A stretch of 64,000 nt of DNA from Bhargavaea ullalensis (GCF_040545425.1 NZ_JBEPLW010000014.1), one strand, 5' to 3'; positions 8,373 through 17,703 are shown, counted from the first letter of the stretch. Notes: generated by a model from the sequence alone, not told the origin. Numbers and translations are program-made.

Positions 8373-9023
8373 ATGGAGGAAGCAAAACCGTCCCGGAAGA
8401 TGTTTCTTGAAATTGTGCAGGAATTACGGTCACTCATCCGGAATGAGAATATCCGGACGGGCGAAAAGCTGCCATCGGAACGTGTGCTGGCAGAACGGCT
8501 CGGCGCAGGCCGGTCGACCATCCGGGAAGCGCTGAGAAGCCTGGAGCTGCTCGGTCTGATCGAGACGCGGCGGGGCGAGGGGACTTTCCTGTCCGATTAC
8601 CGCCAGCATCAGCTGGTGGATGTCCTGGCAGCGTTCATCATGCAGGAGCCGAAGTCAATGGAAGACGTCCGGCAGACCATGCAGATCCATGAAAAAGATG
8701 CGGTCGCACGGGCGTCTGCAGATTGCGAAGTCCGGCAGCTCCCTCTATGGGACAGCCTGACAGCCGCAGTTTCCTCCGACTTGCCCGTCCGGCGGGAAGA
8801 TGTCATCCGGGAAATCCTTGTGGCAGCCGGAAACCGCTTGTCTCTGAAAATCTGGTACTTACTGAACGCATATGCGAAAACACCATACGCAGGGAACGCG
8901 GACGCAAAAGAGCGGTCCGCCATCCTTGAAATGATCCGGGCCATCCAAAACGGCGACGGCAACGGTGCACGGGAAGCCTATGTGCGCTGGGCCGCGCTTG
9001 TCAGTGAACAGAGGGGGAATTGA
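8373..9023 (+). CDS. GntR family regulator (FadR subfamily) ahead of accDA
   Basis: A 216-residue regulator with an N-terminal GntR winged helix (LPSERVLAERLGAGRSTIREA near residues 34-54, then GLIETRRGEGTFL). The helical C-terminal effector domain is FCD-like but short. ATG 8373 follows GAAGGAG. Its stop overlaps the likely TTG start of accD, so the genes are translationally coupled. A perfect palindromic operator precedes it. Coupling to the acetyl-CoA carboxylase genes suggests control by a fatty-acid or central-carbon metabolite; the ligand cannot be read from sequence. B. subtilis has no such gene at this position. Confidence 0.88.
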   Translation: MEEAKPSRKMFLEIVQELRSLIRNENIRTGEKLPSERVLAERLGAGRSTIREALRSLELLGLIETRRGEGTFLSDYRQHQLVDVLAAFIMQEPKSMEDVRQTMQIHEKDAVARASADCEVRQLPLWDSLTAAVSSDLPVRREDVIREILVAAGNRLSLKIWYLLNAYAKTPYAGNADAKERSAILEMIRAIQNGDGNGAREAYVRWAALVSEQRGN

Positions 9024-9886
9024 AATTGGCCATCATCCGAGAGATGTTCAAAAAAAACAAGAAGAAGTATATGACGGTCCCTTCGGAGGCGTCAAAGGAC
9101 GTTCCCGAAGGAATCATGACGAAATGTCCGGAATGCAAAAAAATCATCCTGACGAAAGACCTGCTGAAAAGCAATAAAGTGTGCCCCCACTGTGATCATC
9201 ACATGAAAATGACCGCCTGGGAACGGGTCGACGACCTGTTTGACGAGGAGACGTTCATACCGATGGACGAAGAGCTGAAAACGTCCAACCCGCTGAACTT
9301 CCCGTCTTATACCGAAAAAGTGAAGGCCGATGCGGAAAAAACAGGATTGAATGAAGCGGTCTTGACCGGAATCGGGGAACTTGAAGGCCGGCGCGTCGCA
9401 TGCGCCGTCATGGATTCACATTTCCGGATGGGCTCGATGGGGTCCGTGGTCGGCGAGAAAATCACCCGGGCGATCGAAAAGGCGACTGAAGAACGGATTC
9501 CATTCATCATCTTCACGGCAAGCGGCGGTGCCCGCATGCAGGAGGGGGTCTTATCCCTCATGCAGATGGCGAAGACGAGTGTCGCGCTTTCGCGGCATTC
9601 CGAACAAGGACTGCTTTATATCTCCGTCATGACCCATCCGACAACAGGCGGGGTTTCGGCAAGCTTCGCATCCGTCGGAGATGTCAATCTGGCCGAACCG
9701 AAGGCGCTGATCGGCTTTGCCGGCCGCCGGGTCATCGAACAGACGGTACGTGAAAAACTGCCGGACGATTTCCAGACGGCCGAATTTCTGCTGGAACACG
9801 GCCAGCTGGATGCGGTCGTCCACCGAAGCGATATGAGGCATGTGCTTTCGACGCTTGTCCGATTCCACGGAAAGGAGGCCCGGTGA
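9020..9886 (+). CDS. accD: Acetyl-CoA carboxylase carboxyltransferase subunit beta
   Basis: A 288-residue beta subunit that pairs with AccA to move the carboxyl group from biotin to acetyl-CoA, giving malonyl-CoA for fatty acid synthesis. An N-terminal zinc ribbon is formed by C36, C39, C55 and C58. Carboxyltransferase core motifs include SGGARMQEG, TTGGVSASFASVGD and LIGFAGRRVIEQT. No ATG fits: TTG 9020 overlaps the stop of the GntR gene and sits close behind GAGGGGG, and TTG 9026 is equally possible and closer to the B. subtilis N-terminus. accA follows after one base. Confidence 0.95.
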   Translation: MKLAIIREMFKKNKKKYMTVPSEASKDVPEGIMTKCPECKKIILTKDLLKSNKVCPHCDHHMKMTAWERVDDLFDEETFIPMDEELKTSNPLNFPSYTEKVKADAEKTGLNEAVLTGIGELEGRRVACAVMDSHFRMGSMGSVVGEKITRAIEKATEERIPFIIFTASGGARMQEGVLSLMQMAKTSVALSRHSEQGLLYISVMTHPTTGGVSASFASVGDVNLAEPKALIGFAGRRVIEQTVREKLPDDFQTAEFLLEHGQLDAVVHRSDMRHVLSTLVRFHGKEAR

Positions 9887-9887
9887 C

Positions 9888-10841
9888 ATGGTGAAGCCGC
9901 TGCCTTTTGAAGAGCCGGTCATCCGGCTGAGAGAGAAGATTGAAGAACTGAAGGGAATTACAGATGACGCGCATGTGGACATGAGCGGGGAGATCGAGCA
10001 GCTTGAAGACCGGCTGGCCAGACTGGAGCAGGACGTCTACGGCAACATGGAGCCGTGGGACCGCGTGCAGGTCGCCCGCCATCCGGAACGGCCGACGACG
10101 CTCGACTATGTCCAATACTTGTTTGAAGACTTCATTGAACTCCACGGGGATCGCAACTACGGAGATGACGCCGCAATCGTGGGCGGCATTGCCGGATTTG
10201 ACGGGAAGCCGGTGACCGTGATCGGCCACCAGCGCGGGAAGGATACGAAAGAGAACATCCGCCGCAATTTCGGGATGCCGCATCCGGAAGGCTACCGCAA
10301 GGCGCTCAGACTGATGGAACAGGCCGAAAAGTTCGGCCGCCCGATCATCTGCTTCATCGACACAAAAGGGGCATATCCGGGCAAGGCTGCGGAAGAGCGC
10401 GGTCAGAGCGAAGCCATCGCCCGCAACCTCGTCGGCATGGCCGGTTTGAAAGTGCCGATCGTCAGCATTGTGATCGGCGAAGGAGGTAGCGGCGGCGCGC
10501 TCGGCCTGGGAGTCGCGAACCGCATTTACATGCTTGAGAACTCGACGTACTCCGTCATTTCGCCGGAAGGTGCGGCATCCATCCTCTGGAAAGACGCTGC
10601 GCTTGCAAAACAGGCCGCGGAGGCGATGAAGATCACGGCCGGCGACCTGAAAGAAATGGGGATCATCGACGGCGTCATTCCGGAAGTGATGGGCGGCGCG
10701 CACCGGCATGCCGAGCAACAGGCCGATGAAATCCGCGAGACCCTGAAAAACGGGCTTGCAGAACTTTCGGCCATGGAGGCCGGCGCGCTCGTCGAGGACC
10801 GTTACGGCAAGTTCCGAGGAATCGGCGTCTACAGCGAATAA
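9888..10841 (+). CDS. accA: Acetyl-CoA carboxylase carboxyltransferase subunit alpha
   Basis: A 317-residue alpha subunit of the heterotetrameric carboxyltransferase. Family features include the N-terminal helical segment (FEEPVIRLREKIEEL), HPERPTTLDY, FIELHGDR, GGIAGFDGKPVTVIGHQ, FIDTKGAYPGKAAEERGQ and the oxyanion-region glycines in GEGGSGGALGLGV. ATG 9888 has AAAGGAGG at 9871-9878. The accD-accA spacing of one base fits stoichiometric expression. pfkA follows after 19 bases, so the operon links fatty acid precursor supply to glycolysis, as in B. subtilis. Confidence 0.97.
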   Translation: MVKPLPFEEPVIRLREKIEELKGITDDAHVDMSGEIEQLEDRLARLEQDVYGNMEPWDRVQVARHPERPTTLDYVQYLFEDFIELHGDRNYGDDAAIVGGIAGFDGKPVTVIGHQRGKDTKENIRRNFGMPHPEGYRKALRLMEQAEKFGRPIICFIDTKGAYPGKAAEERGQSEAIARNLVGMAGLKVPIVSIVIGEGGSGGALGLGVANRIYMLENSTYSVISPEGAASILWKDAALAKQAAEAMKITAGDLKEMGIIDGVIPEVMGGAHRHAEQQADEIRETLKNGLAELSAMEAGALVEDRYGKFRGIGVYSE

Positions 10842-10860
10842 ACGAAAGGGGAGGACCGCC

Positions 10861-11820
10861 ATGAAGAAGATTGCAGTGCTGACAAGCGGCGGCGACGCAC
10901 CGGGCATGAATGCGGCAATCCGTGCGGTTGTCCGGAAAGGCATTTACGAAGGACTTGAGGTCTTTGGCATCTACAACGGCTACCAGGGGCTCATCGACGG
11001 GAAAATCGAGCCGCTCACGGCCGGATCCGTCGGAGACATCATCCAGCGCGGAGGAACCGTGCTGCGATCTTCGAGATGCCCCGAATTCAAGACAGAAGCA
11101 GGAAGAAAAAAAGCGGTCGCACAGCTCAGGGAACGCGGAATTGAAGGCCTCGTCGTCATCGGCGGCGACGGATCGTTCAGGGGTGCGCTGGAATTGTCGA
11201 AGGCCGGCTTCCCGTGTGTCGGCGTGCCCGCGACGATCGATAATGACATCAACGGAACCGACTATACGCTCGGCTTTGACACGGCGCTCAATACGGTGAT
11301 CGATGCGATCGACAAGATCCGCGACACCGCCACTTCGCATGAGCGGACGTTCATCGTTGAAGTGATGGGCCGGGACGCAGGGGACCTGGCGCTCTGGGCC
11401 GGCGTTGCGGGCGGTGCCGAAACGATTCTGATTCCGGAAAGATCCCATGATCTCGGCGAAATCGTCGGCCGACTGAAACAAGGGAAGGACCGCGGCAAGA
11501 AGCACAGCATCCTGATCGTCGCGGAAGGCGTCATGACGGGGCAGGAACTCGCATCCGGCTTGATGGATGAGGCCGGGATCGAGACCCGGGTGTCCGTGCT
11601 CGGCCATATCCAGCGCGGAGGCACGCCGTCCGGAAGGGACCGTGTCCTCGCCTCGCGCTTCGGCGCCCGGGCGGTGGAGGCGCTTCTTGCCGGCAGGGCA
11701 GGGGTCGCCGTTGGCATGAGGAACCATGCAGTGATAGACTATCCATTAACGGAAGTGTTCGACGGACGGAATGCGAAGGATCTCGGACTGTACGACCTTT
11801 CAAAGGAACTATCGATTTAA
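10861..11820 (+). CDS. pfkA: ATP-dependent 6-phosphofructokinase
   Basis: Exactly 319 residues, the standard bacterial PfkA length. It phosphorylates fructose 6-phosphate, the committed step of glycolysis. The ATP-binding GGDGS is at residues 101-105, the catalytic region reads TIDNDINGTDYT, and MGRDAGDLAL and RGGTPSGRDR provide substrate and effector contacts. ATG 10861 follows AAAGGGGAGG. It lies between accA and pyk (21 bases to pyk), an order conserved in Bacillales. As a tetrameric PfkA it is expected to respond to ADP and PEP. Confidence 0.98.
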   Translation: MKKIAVLTSGGDAPGMNAAIRAVVRKGIYEGLEVFGIYNGYQGLIDGKIEPLTAGSVGDIIQRGGTVLRSSRCPEFKTEAGRKKAVAQLRERGIEGLVVIGGDGSFRGALELSKAGFPCVGVPATIDNDINGTDYTLGFDTALNTVIDAIDKIRDTATSHERTFIVEVMGRDAGDLALWAGVAGGAETILIPERSHDLGEIVGRLKQGKDRGKKHSILIVAEGVMTGQELASGLMDEAGIETRVSVLGHIQRGGTPSGRDRVLASRFGARAVEALLAGRAGVAVGMRNHAVIDYPLTEVFDGRNAKDLGLYDLSKELSI

Positions 11821-11841
11821 CGGATTGGGGCGAACCTACAG

Positions 11842-13602
11842 ATGAGGAAAACGAAAATCGTATGCACAATCGGGCCGGCGAGCGAGTCACCCGAAACGCT
11901 GGAGAAATTGATCGATGCGGGCATGAACGTAGCCCGTCTGAACTTTTCCCACGGCGACCATGAGGAGCATCTGGCGCGCATCCGGAACATCCGGACTGCC
12001 GCAGAACGGAAAAACCGGGTGGTCGGCATCCTCCTGGATACGAAAGGACCGGAAATCCGCACCCACAAGATGGAAGGCGGAAGCGTGGAACTGACCAACG
12101 GCCAGGAGATCGACATTTCCATGAATGAAGTCCTTGGCAACGAACAGCGTTTTTCGGTCACGTATGACCGGCTCATCGAGGATGTCAGCCCCGGCTCCGT
12201 CATTCTTCTTGACGACGGCCTGATCGAGCTGCAAGTGACGGGGACAGACGTTGCCGGCGGCTTGATCCACACCGTCGTCAAAAATGCCGGTACGCTCAAA
12301 GATAAAAAAGGAGTCAATGTGCCGGGCGTTTCCGTGCAACTGCCGGGAATCACCGAGAAAGATGCGGATGATATCTTGTTCGGCATCCAAAACGACATTG
12401 ATTTCGTCGCGGCTTCGTTCGTACGCCGGGCGTCGGATGTCATGGAGATTCGTCATCTGCTTGAAAACAATGACGGCGGGCATATCCAGATCATCCCAAA
12501 GATCGAAAACCGGGAAGGCGTCGACAATCTGGACGCCATCATCGCCGTGTCGGACGGCCTGATGGTGGCGCGCGGTGACCTGGGCGTGGAAATTCCGGCT
12601 GAAGAAGTGCCGCTCGTCCAGAAACAGATGATCGAGAAGTGCAATCAGGCGGGCAAGCCGGTCATCACCGCCACTCAAATGCTCGACTCGATGCAGCGCA
12701 ACCCGCGGCCGACGCGGGCCGAGGCGAGTGACGTGGCGAACGCGATCCTTGACGGGTCCGATGCCATCATGCTGTCCGGGGAAACAGCAGCCGGACAGTA
12801 TCCGATCGAGTCTGTGCTGACGATGGACCGCATTGCGAGAACGGCTGAGTCCGCGGTGGATTACCGGTCGGTCATTTCAACGCGCCGCCGAGAGAAAGAG
12901 GGCAACATGACCGAGGCGATCGGACAAGCGGCCGCCTATACGGCGCTCAACTTGAACGTCAAGGCCGTCCTCGCGCCGACGGAAAGCGGACAGACGGCGA
13001 AAATGATCGCCAAGTACCGGCCCGGCTGCCCGATCATCGCCGTCACAGCCTCCGATCGCTGTTCCCGCAGGCTGACCCTTGTCTGGGGCGTCTATCCGAT
13101 CGTCGGGGAACGCGCGGAGTCGATTGACAGCATTCTTGAGATTTCCGTCGAAGAAAGCATCAAGCACCAGTATGTCACACACGGTGATGTCGTCATCATC
13201 ACGGCGGGCGTGCCGGTCGGCGAAGCGGGAACGACGAATCTCATGAAAATCCATGTGATCGGCGACCTGCTCGCCAAAGGGCAGGGCATCGGCAAGGCGG
13301 TCGCCTTCGGCCAGGCGGCAGTCATCCGGAATGCCTCCGACGCGGAAGGCCGCGACATGACGGGGAAAATCCTCGTCACCTACGGAACCGACCGGGACAT
13401 GATGCCGGCAATTGAGCAGTGTGCGGGCATCATCACCGAAGAAGGCGGCCTGACGAGCCATGCAGCGGTCGTCGGTCTCAATGTCGGCATCCCGGTGATT
13501 GTCGGCGTCAAAAATGCCGTCCGTGAAATCCGGGACGGCCAAGACGTGACGATCGATGCGGAAGCGGGCGTCGTCTACAACGGCCACGCCTCCGTGCTTT
13601 AA
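11842..13602 (+). CDS. pyk: Pyruvate kinase with C-terminal PEP-utilising domain
   Basis: A 586-residue pyruvate kinase converting PEP and ADP to pyruvate and ATP. The N-terminal barrel (RKTKIVCTIGPASE), the substrate and metal motifs LDTKGPEIR, IPKIENREGVDN and MVARGDLGVEIP, and the lid domain are present. As in B. subtilis (585 aa), the last 110 residues form an extra PEP-utiliser mobile-like domain with the phosphohistidine-type motif GGLTSHAAVVG near residue 540, here not needed for catalysis. ATG 11842 lies 21 bases after pfkA. A strong terminator at 13611 closes the accDA-pfkA-pyk cluster. Confidence 0.97.
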   Translation: MRKTKIVCTIGPASESPETLEKLIDAGMNVARLNFSHGDHEEHLARIRNIRTAAERKNRVVGILLDTKGPEIRTHKMEGGSVELTNGQEIDISMNEVLGNEQRFSVTYDRLIEDVSPGSVILLDDGLIELQVTGTDVAGGLIHTVVKNAGTLKDKKGVNVPGVSVQLPGITEKDADDILFGIQNDIDFVAASFVRRASDVMEIRHLLENNDGGHIQIIPKIENREGVDNLDAIIAVSDGLMVARGDLGVEIPAEEVPLVQKQMIEKCNQAGKPVITATQMLDSMQRNPRPTRAEASDVANAILDGSDAIMLSGETAAGQYPIESVLTMDRIARTAESAVDYRSVISTRRREKEGNMTEAIGQAAAYTALNLNVKAVLAPTESGQTAKMIAKYRPGCPIIAVTASDRCSRRLTLVWGVYPIVGERAESIDSILEISVEESIKHQYVTHGDVVIITAGVPVGEAGTTNLMKIHVIGDLLAKGQGIGKAVAFGQAAVIRNASDAEGRDMTGKILVTYGTDRDMMPAIEQCAGIITEEGGLTSHAAVVGLNVGIPVIVGVKNAVREIRDGQDVTIDAEAGVVYNGHASVL

Positions 13603-13610
13603 CGAAACTG

Positions 13611-13640
13611 ACGCCCTTCCGGAACCGGAAGGGCGTTTTG
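13611..13640 (+). terminator. Terminator after pyk
   Basis: Perfect 12-bp stem ACGCCCTTCCGG (13611-13622) with 13625-13636, AA loop, then TTTT. Confidence 0.9.
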
Positions 13641-13653
13641 GAGATGATGCGTA

Positions 13654-14040
13654 ATGAAATGGCTGTTTATCCTGTTTATCGTCGTGCCGACGTCCGAGCT
13701 GGCGGTTCTTCTTTATGCGGGAAGCAAAATCGGCGTGCTGCCGACCATCGGCATCATCCTGCTGACGGCCGCGCTCGGTGCCTGGCTTGCGAAAAGCCAG
13801 GGCCTGATGGCGTGGAGGGAACTGCAGCGCAGAACGGCCGCCGGTGAACCGCCGGGAGACGCCGTTCTGGACGGCCTGTTCATTTTCCTCGGCGGCATTC
13901 TTCTGCTCATCCCCGGCCTGATCACGGATGTTCTCGGCCTGCTGTTTTTGTTGCCGCCGACCCGCCGTGCATTCAAGCCGTTGCTCTACAGGCAGCTACG
14001 CAAGCGGATGAGCGGCGGCACGATCATTATCCGCCGCTGA
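13654..14040 (+). CDS. fxsA: FxsA family membrane protein
   Basis: A 128-residue membrane protein with hydrophobic segments at residues 2-22 (WLFILFIVVPTSELAVLLY), about 28-48 and about 75-100 (LFIFLGGILLLIPGLITDVLG), and a basic C-terminus. The GGxLLLIPGxxTDxxG block is diagnostic of FxsA, known in E. coli for suppressing F-exclusion of phage T7; its normal role is unclear. ATG 13654 follows GGAGATGAT. Its last 14 bases overlap the convergent ytvI gene. It follows pyk, as in other Bacillales. Confidence 0.92.
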   Translation: MKWLFILFIVVPTSELAVLLYAGSKIGVLPTIGIILLTAALGAWLAKSQGLMAWRELQRRTAAGEPPGDAVLDGLFIFLGGILLLIPGLITDVLGLLFLLPPTRRAFKPLLYRQLRKRMSGGTIIIRR

Positions 14041-14995
14041 ATGCGGGCAGCCGGCGGATCCTTGCTGCGGCGAACAACAGCACCGGACTGAGCAGGATTC
14101 CGGGGAGGCCAAAGATGAGAATCGAGGCAGCTGCGATAAAGAAGGCGTGCGCAGGCCTCAGTTGCAGCGTCGACGCCCACAGATGCGTTTCCGCAATCTG
14201 GCGTGTCAGCAGGACGAATGCATATAGGATGGTGATGGCCGTGCATAGCAGCATATTGCCGGCCGCCAGCTGATAGGCCGCCATCGGGATCAGGAACACG
14301 CCGATTCCAAGGAACGGCAGGCTGTCCGCAAGGGCGATAAGGAAGGCTTTGCCGACGGCTGCGGGGAACCCGAGCACGGTTAGGCCCGCAGCCAGGATCA
14401 GGAAAGTGAGAAACGAAAGCCTCAGTTCAACCGACAGGAATGTTCCGAAGAGGGCGCCGCCCTCTTGGAACATTTTTTTTGCCTTCTCCCTCGACCTCTT
14501 CGGGAGGAGAGAAGTGAACCAGAGCCGGTCCCTGGATGATTCATAAAGTGCAAAGTAAAAGGCGACAAGGAAAATGAAAAATGAGAACAGCCGGCTGAAT
14601 ATCGTCTGGATGAGGCCTGCGGAAGAAGCGAGGAGCCGCTCTCCGGCTGCGGCGATGGCCGCGTCGGCATACAGGACCAGCTCATCCGCCACCGGGTGGC
14701 GGAGGTCCAGTGCGGAGAAGGCGGTGCGGATTTCAGGAATGACGCCGATTGTCTCGCGTACGGCAAACAAGATGACCGAGGCGGCTGCGGCGATGAGAAA
14801 CAGCTCGGTCAGCAAAGCGCCGGCAAACGGCGGAAGTCCGGCACGTCCGTTCAGCCAGCGGACGGCCGGGGCTGCAAGATAACCCGAAACCACCGCCAGT
14901 GACAGGGCGGGGACCAGCAAAGAGAGCACGGCCGCCAGCACGAGCGGCAGCCAGATTTTCAATGATTCCATAAAAGGGCCGGTCGTCCGGTTCAT
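14027..14995 (-). CDS. ytvI: YtvI-like AI-2E family transporter
   Basis: About 322 residues, largely hydrophobic, with roughly seven to eight membrane segments (for example IWLPLVLAAVLSLLVPAL near the start and FLIALADSLPFLGIGVFL later). The family includes Na+/H+ antiporters and an autoinducer-2 exporter, so the substrate is open. The start is placed at ATG 14995 (MNRTTG) because GCGAGGA lies six bases upstream; the frame runs open to 15088 without a better site. Convergent with fxsA, divergent from citZ. Confidence 0.87.
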   Translation of the reverse strand: MNRTTGPFMESLKIWLPLVLAAVLSLLVPALSLAVVSGYLAAPAVRWLNGRAGLPPFAGALLTELFLIAAAASVILFAVRETIGVIPEIRTAFSALDLRHPVADELVLYADAAIAAAGERLLASSAGLIQTIFSRLFSFFIFLVAFYFALYESSRDRLWFTSLLPKRSREKAKKMFQEGGALFGTFLSVELRLSFLTFLILAAGLTVLGFPAAVGKAFLIALADSLPFLGIGVFLIPMAAYQLAAGNMLLCTAITILYAFVLLTRQIAETHLWASTLQLRPAHAFFIAAASILIFGLPGILLSPVLLFAAARIRRLPAFSGG

Positions 14996-15087
14996 GCGGA
15001 TTCCTCGCTTTCGGCCGTCTTTTTGAGCCCAAACAGGCCGGCGTTCAACTGTTTGAGCCTGCAAATGAAATAATTCGGGCGTTTTCA

Positions 15088-15116
15088 TTCACAAAAATGT
15101 TATAAATGATTATAAT
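15088..15116 (+). promoter_or_regulatory. SigA promoter of citZ
   Basis: TTCACA (15088-15093), a 17-base spacer and perfect TATAAT (15111-15116). The spacer contains ATAAATGATTAT, with ATAA/TTAT ends that resemble half-sites of the citrate-responsive regulator CcpC, but the 4-base gap differs from the reported form. Confidence 0.75.
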
Positions 15117-15218
15117 GGGCTTGTAAGCGGTTTAAAGATATGTTCATAGACGCAGAATGCCCTTGCTTTGCTTTTAAGAGGCGGGATGGGCAAAACGCAC
15201 AAGGAAAGGGAGATCGAT

Positions 15219-16334
15219 ATGACGTCTACACGTGGACTGGAAGGAATCGTGGCAACACAATCCTCCATCAGCTCGATTATCGACGATACTCTTACATACG
15301 TCGGTTACAACATCGATGACCTTGCAGAGAATGCAAGCTTTGAAGAGGTCGTCTACCTGCTCTGGCACCAGCGTCTTCCGAAAGAGGACGAGCTATCCGA
15401 GCTGAAACAGCAGCTTGCGACAGCAATGGAAGTGCCTCAGGAGGTGTATGACCACTTCCGGACATACCCGATCAAAGAAGTTCACCCGATGGCCGCACTC
15501 CGCACGGCAGTCTCGCTTCTCGGATTGTATGACAAAGAGGCCGAAGACATGTCCGACGAGGCCAACAACCGGAAGGCGATCAACCTTCAGGCGAAAATCG
15601 CCACGATCGTGACCGCATTCGCGCGCATCCGCAATGGCCAGGAACCGGTCCGTCCGAAGCAGGGCCTCAGCTACGCGGCGAACTTCCTCTATATGCTCAA
15701 AGGCGAAGAGCCGGAAGCGATCGAGGAAGAAGCCTTCAACAAGGCGCTCGTCCTTCACGCCGACCATGAGCTGAATGCATCGACATTCACTGCCCGGGTT
15801 TGTGTGGCGACGCTGTCCGACATGTACTCCGGCGTGACGGCTGCAATCGGCGCGCTCAAAGGCCCTCTCCACGGCGGCGCCAACGAGCAGGTCATGAAGA
15901 TGCTGACTGAAATCGGCACGCCTGACAATGTCGAGCCGTACATCCAGAACAAACTCGACAACAAGGAAAAGATCATGGGCTTCGGCCACCGCGTGTACCG
16001 CAAAGGCGACCCGCGTGCCAAGCATCTTCGCGAAATGTCCGAGAAGCTCACGAAGCTGCGCGGCGAGGAAGACCTCTATACGATGTCGACAAAGATCGAA
16101 GAACTCGTCACCGGCCAGAAAAATCTGCCGCCGAACGTCGACTTCTACTCGGCATCCGTCTACCACGCACTCGGCATCGAGCATGATCTGTTCACGCCGA
16201 TCTTCGCGGTATCCCGAATTTCCGGCTGGATCGCCCACATCCTTGAACAGTATGCCAACAACCGTCTGATCCGCCCTCGTGCGGAGTACACGGGCCCGGG
16301 CATGCAGACATATGTGCCGATCAGCGAACGCTAA
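15219..16334 (+). CDS. citZ: Citrate synthase
   Basis: A 371-residue type I citrate synthase condensing oxaloacetate and acetyl-CoA, first of the citZ-icd-mdh TCA cluster. Substrate-binding and catalytic motifs include HADHELNAST, GPLHGGANEQV, GFGHRVY and PNVDFYSASVY. ATG 15219 follows AAAGGGAG and aligns with the B. subtilis start (MTATRGLEG); an upstream in-frame ATG at 15168 has no ribosome site. Its own promoter lies about 100 bases upstream. A hairpin without a T-tract follows the stop, ahead of icd. Confidence 0.97.
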   Translation: MTSTRGLEGIVATQSSISSIIDDTLTYVGYNIDDLAENASFEEVVYLLWHQRLPKEDELSELKQQLATAMEVPQEVYDHFRTYPIKEVHPMAALRTAVSLLGLYDKEAEDMSDEANNRKAINLQAKIATIVTAFARIRNGQEPVRPKQGLSYAANFLYMLKGEEPEAIEEEAFNKALVLHADHELNASTFTARVCVATLSDMYSGVTAAIGALKGPLHGGANEQVMKMLTEIGTPDNVEPYIQNKLDNKEKIMGFGHRVYRKGDPRAKHLREMSEKLTKLRGEEDLYTMSTKIEELVTGQKNLPPNVDFYSASVYHALGIEHDLFTPIFAVSRISGWIAHILEQYANNRLIRPRAEYTGPGMQTYVPISER

Positions 16335-16347
16335 TCTGGTATAATCC

Positions 16348-16373
16348 GAGGGGACGGTCCCGGCCGTCCCCTC
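16348..16373 (+). terminator. Hairpin between citZ and icd (attenuator-like)
   Basis: Perfect 10-bp GC-rich stem GAGGGGACGG (16348-16357) with 16364-16373. No T-run follows, so it may protect or process the transcript, or cut read-through only partly, rather than fully terminate. Confidence 0.5.
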
Positions 16374-16412
16374 ATTGTGAGCAGATATCATCTTCAGGAG
16401 GAATCGTATACA

Positions 16413-17681
16413 ATGACAAACGGCGAAAAAATTACCGTATCAAACGGCAAACTGAATGTTCCTGATGCACCGGTCATCCCATTCATCATCGGTGACGGCA
16501 CAGGCCCTGATATTTGGCATGCAGCTTCCCGCGTCCTCGAAGCAGCAGTCGAGAAAGCTTATGACGGCAAGAAGCAGCTCGTCTGGAAAGAAGTGCTTGC
16601 AGGCGAAAAGGCCTTCAATGAAACAGGCAACTGGCTTCCCGACGAAACGCTCAAAACGATTGATGAGTACCTGATCGCGATCAAAGGACCGCTCACGACT
16701 CCGATCGGCGGCGGCTTCCGCTCCCTGAACGTGGCCCTCCGCCAGGAACTCGATCTGTTCGCATGCGTCCGTCCGGTGCGCTACTTCGATGGGGTTCCTT
16801 CCCCTGTGAAACACCCTGAGCATACGAACATGGTCATCTTCCGCGAAAACACGGAAGACATCTACGCGGGCATCGAGTACAAGGAAGGCACGGAAGAAGC
16901 GAAGAAAGTCATCTCCTTCCTCCAAAATGAAATGGGCGTCAAAAACATCCGTTTCCCTGAAACGTCCGGCATCGGCATCAAGCCGATCTCCGAAGAAGGC
17001 ACAAAGCGCCTTGTCCGCTCTGCGATTGAGTATGCAATCGCCGAAGGCCGCAAGTCGGTCACGCTCGTCCATAAAGGCAACATCATGAAGTTCACGGAAG
17101 GCGCGTTCAAAAACTGGGGCTATGAAGTGGCCGAGCAGGAATTCGGCGACAAGGTCTTCACATGGAACGAGTACGACCGGATCAAGGATGCGGACGGCAT
17201 GGACGCAGCCAACAAGGCGCAATCCGATGCAGAAGCTGCCGGCAAGATCATCATCAAAGATGCCATCGCCGACATCTTCCTTCAGCAGATCCTGACGCGT
17301 CCGAAAGAATTCGACGTCGTCGCAACGATGAACCTGAACGGTGACTACATCTCCGACGCGCTTGCTGCGCAAGTCGGCGGAATCGGCATTGCACCGGGTG
17401 CGAACATCAACTACATCACCGGCCATGCCATCTTCGAGGCGACTCACGGCACGGCACCGAAGTACGCGGGACTTGACAAAGTCAACCCGTCCTCGGTTCT
17501 TCTGTCGGGCGTCATGATGCTTGAACACCTCGGATGGAAAGAGGCGGCCGACCGCATCACGGCTTCCCTGGAGAAGACGATTGAATCCAAAGTCGTCACT
17601 TACGATTTTGCCCGCCTGATGGACGGCGCAACAGAAGTGAAGACGTCCGAGTTTGCAGACGAGCTCATCAAGAATCTTTAA
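16413..17681 (+). CDS. icd: NADP-dependent isocitrate dehydrogenase
   Basis: A 422-residue enzyme of the isocitrate/isopropylmalate dehydrogenase family, oxidatively decarboxylating isocitrate to 2-oxoglutarate. Visible motifs are IGDGTGPDIW near the start, IKGPLTTPIGGGFRS, RENTEDIYAGIEY, VHKGNIMKFTEGAF and the metal/cofactor segment NLNGDYISDALAAQVGG with GTAPKYAGLD. Length and GTAPKYAGLD-type cofactor region match the NADP form of B. subtilis. ATG 16413 follows CAGGAGGAA. It lies 78 bases after citZ, probably sharing its transcript. Confidence 0.97.
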   Translation: MTNGEKITVSNGKLNVPDAPVIPFIIGDGTGPDIWHAASRVLEAAVEKAYDGKKQLVWKEVLAGEKAFNETGNWLPDETLKTIDEYLIAIKGPLTTPIGGGFRSLNVALRQELDLFACVRPVRYFDGVPSPVKHPEHTNMVIFRENTEDIYAGIEYKEGTEEAKKVISFLQNEMGVKNIRFPETSGIGIKPISEEGTKRLVRSAIEYAIAEGRKSVTLVHKGNIMKFTEGAFKNWGYEVAEQEFGDKVFTWNEYDRIKDADGMDAANKAQSDAEAAGKIIIKDAIADIFLQQILTRPKEFDVVATMNLNGDYISDALAAQVGGIGIAPGANINYITGHAIFEATHGTAPKYAGLDKVNPSSVLLSGVMMLEHLGWKEAADRITASLEKTIESKVVTYDFARLMDGATEVKTSEFADELIKNL

Positions 17682-17703
17682 TTGAATTTTGGGTATAGAA
17701 AGA

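Noticed and set aside
15094..15110. CcpC operator in the citZ promoter spacer
   Set aside because: ATAA and TTAT are separated by 4 bases instead of the reported spacing; kept only as a remark.
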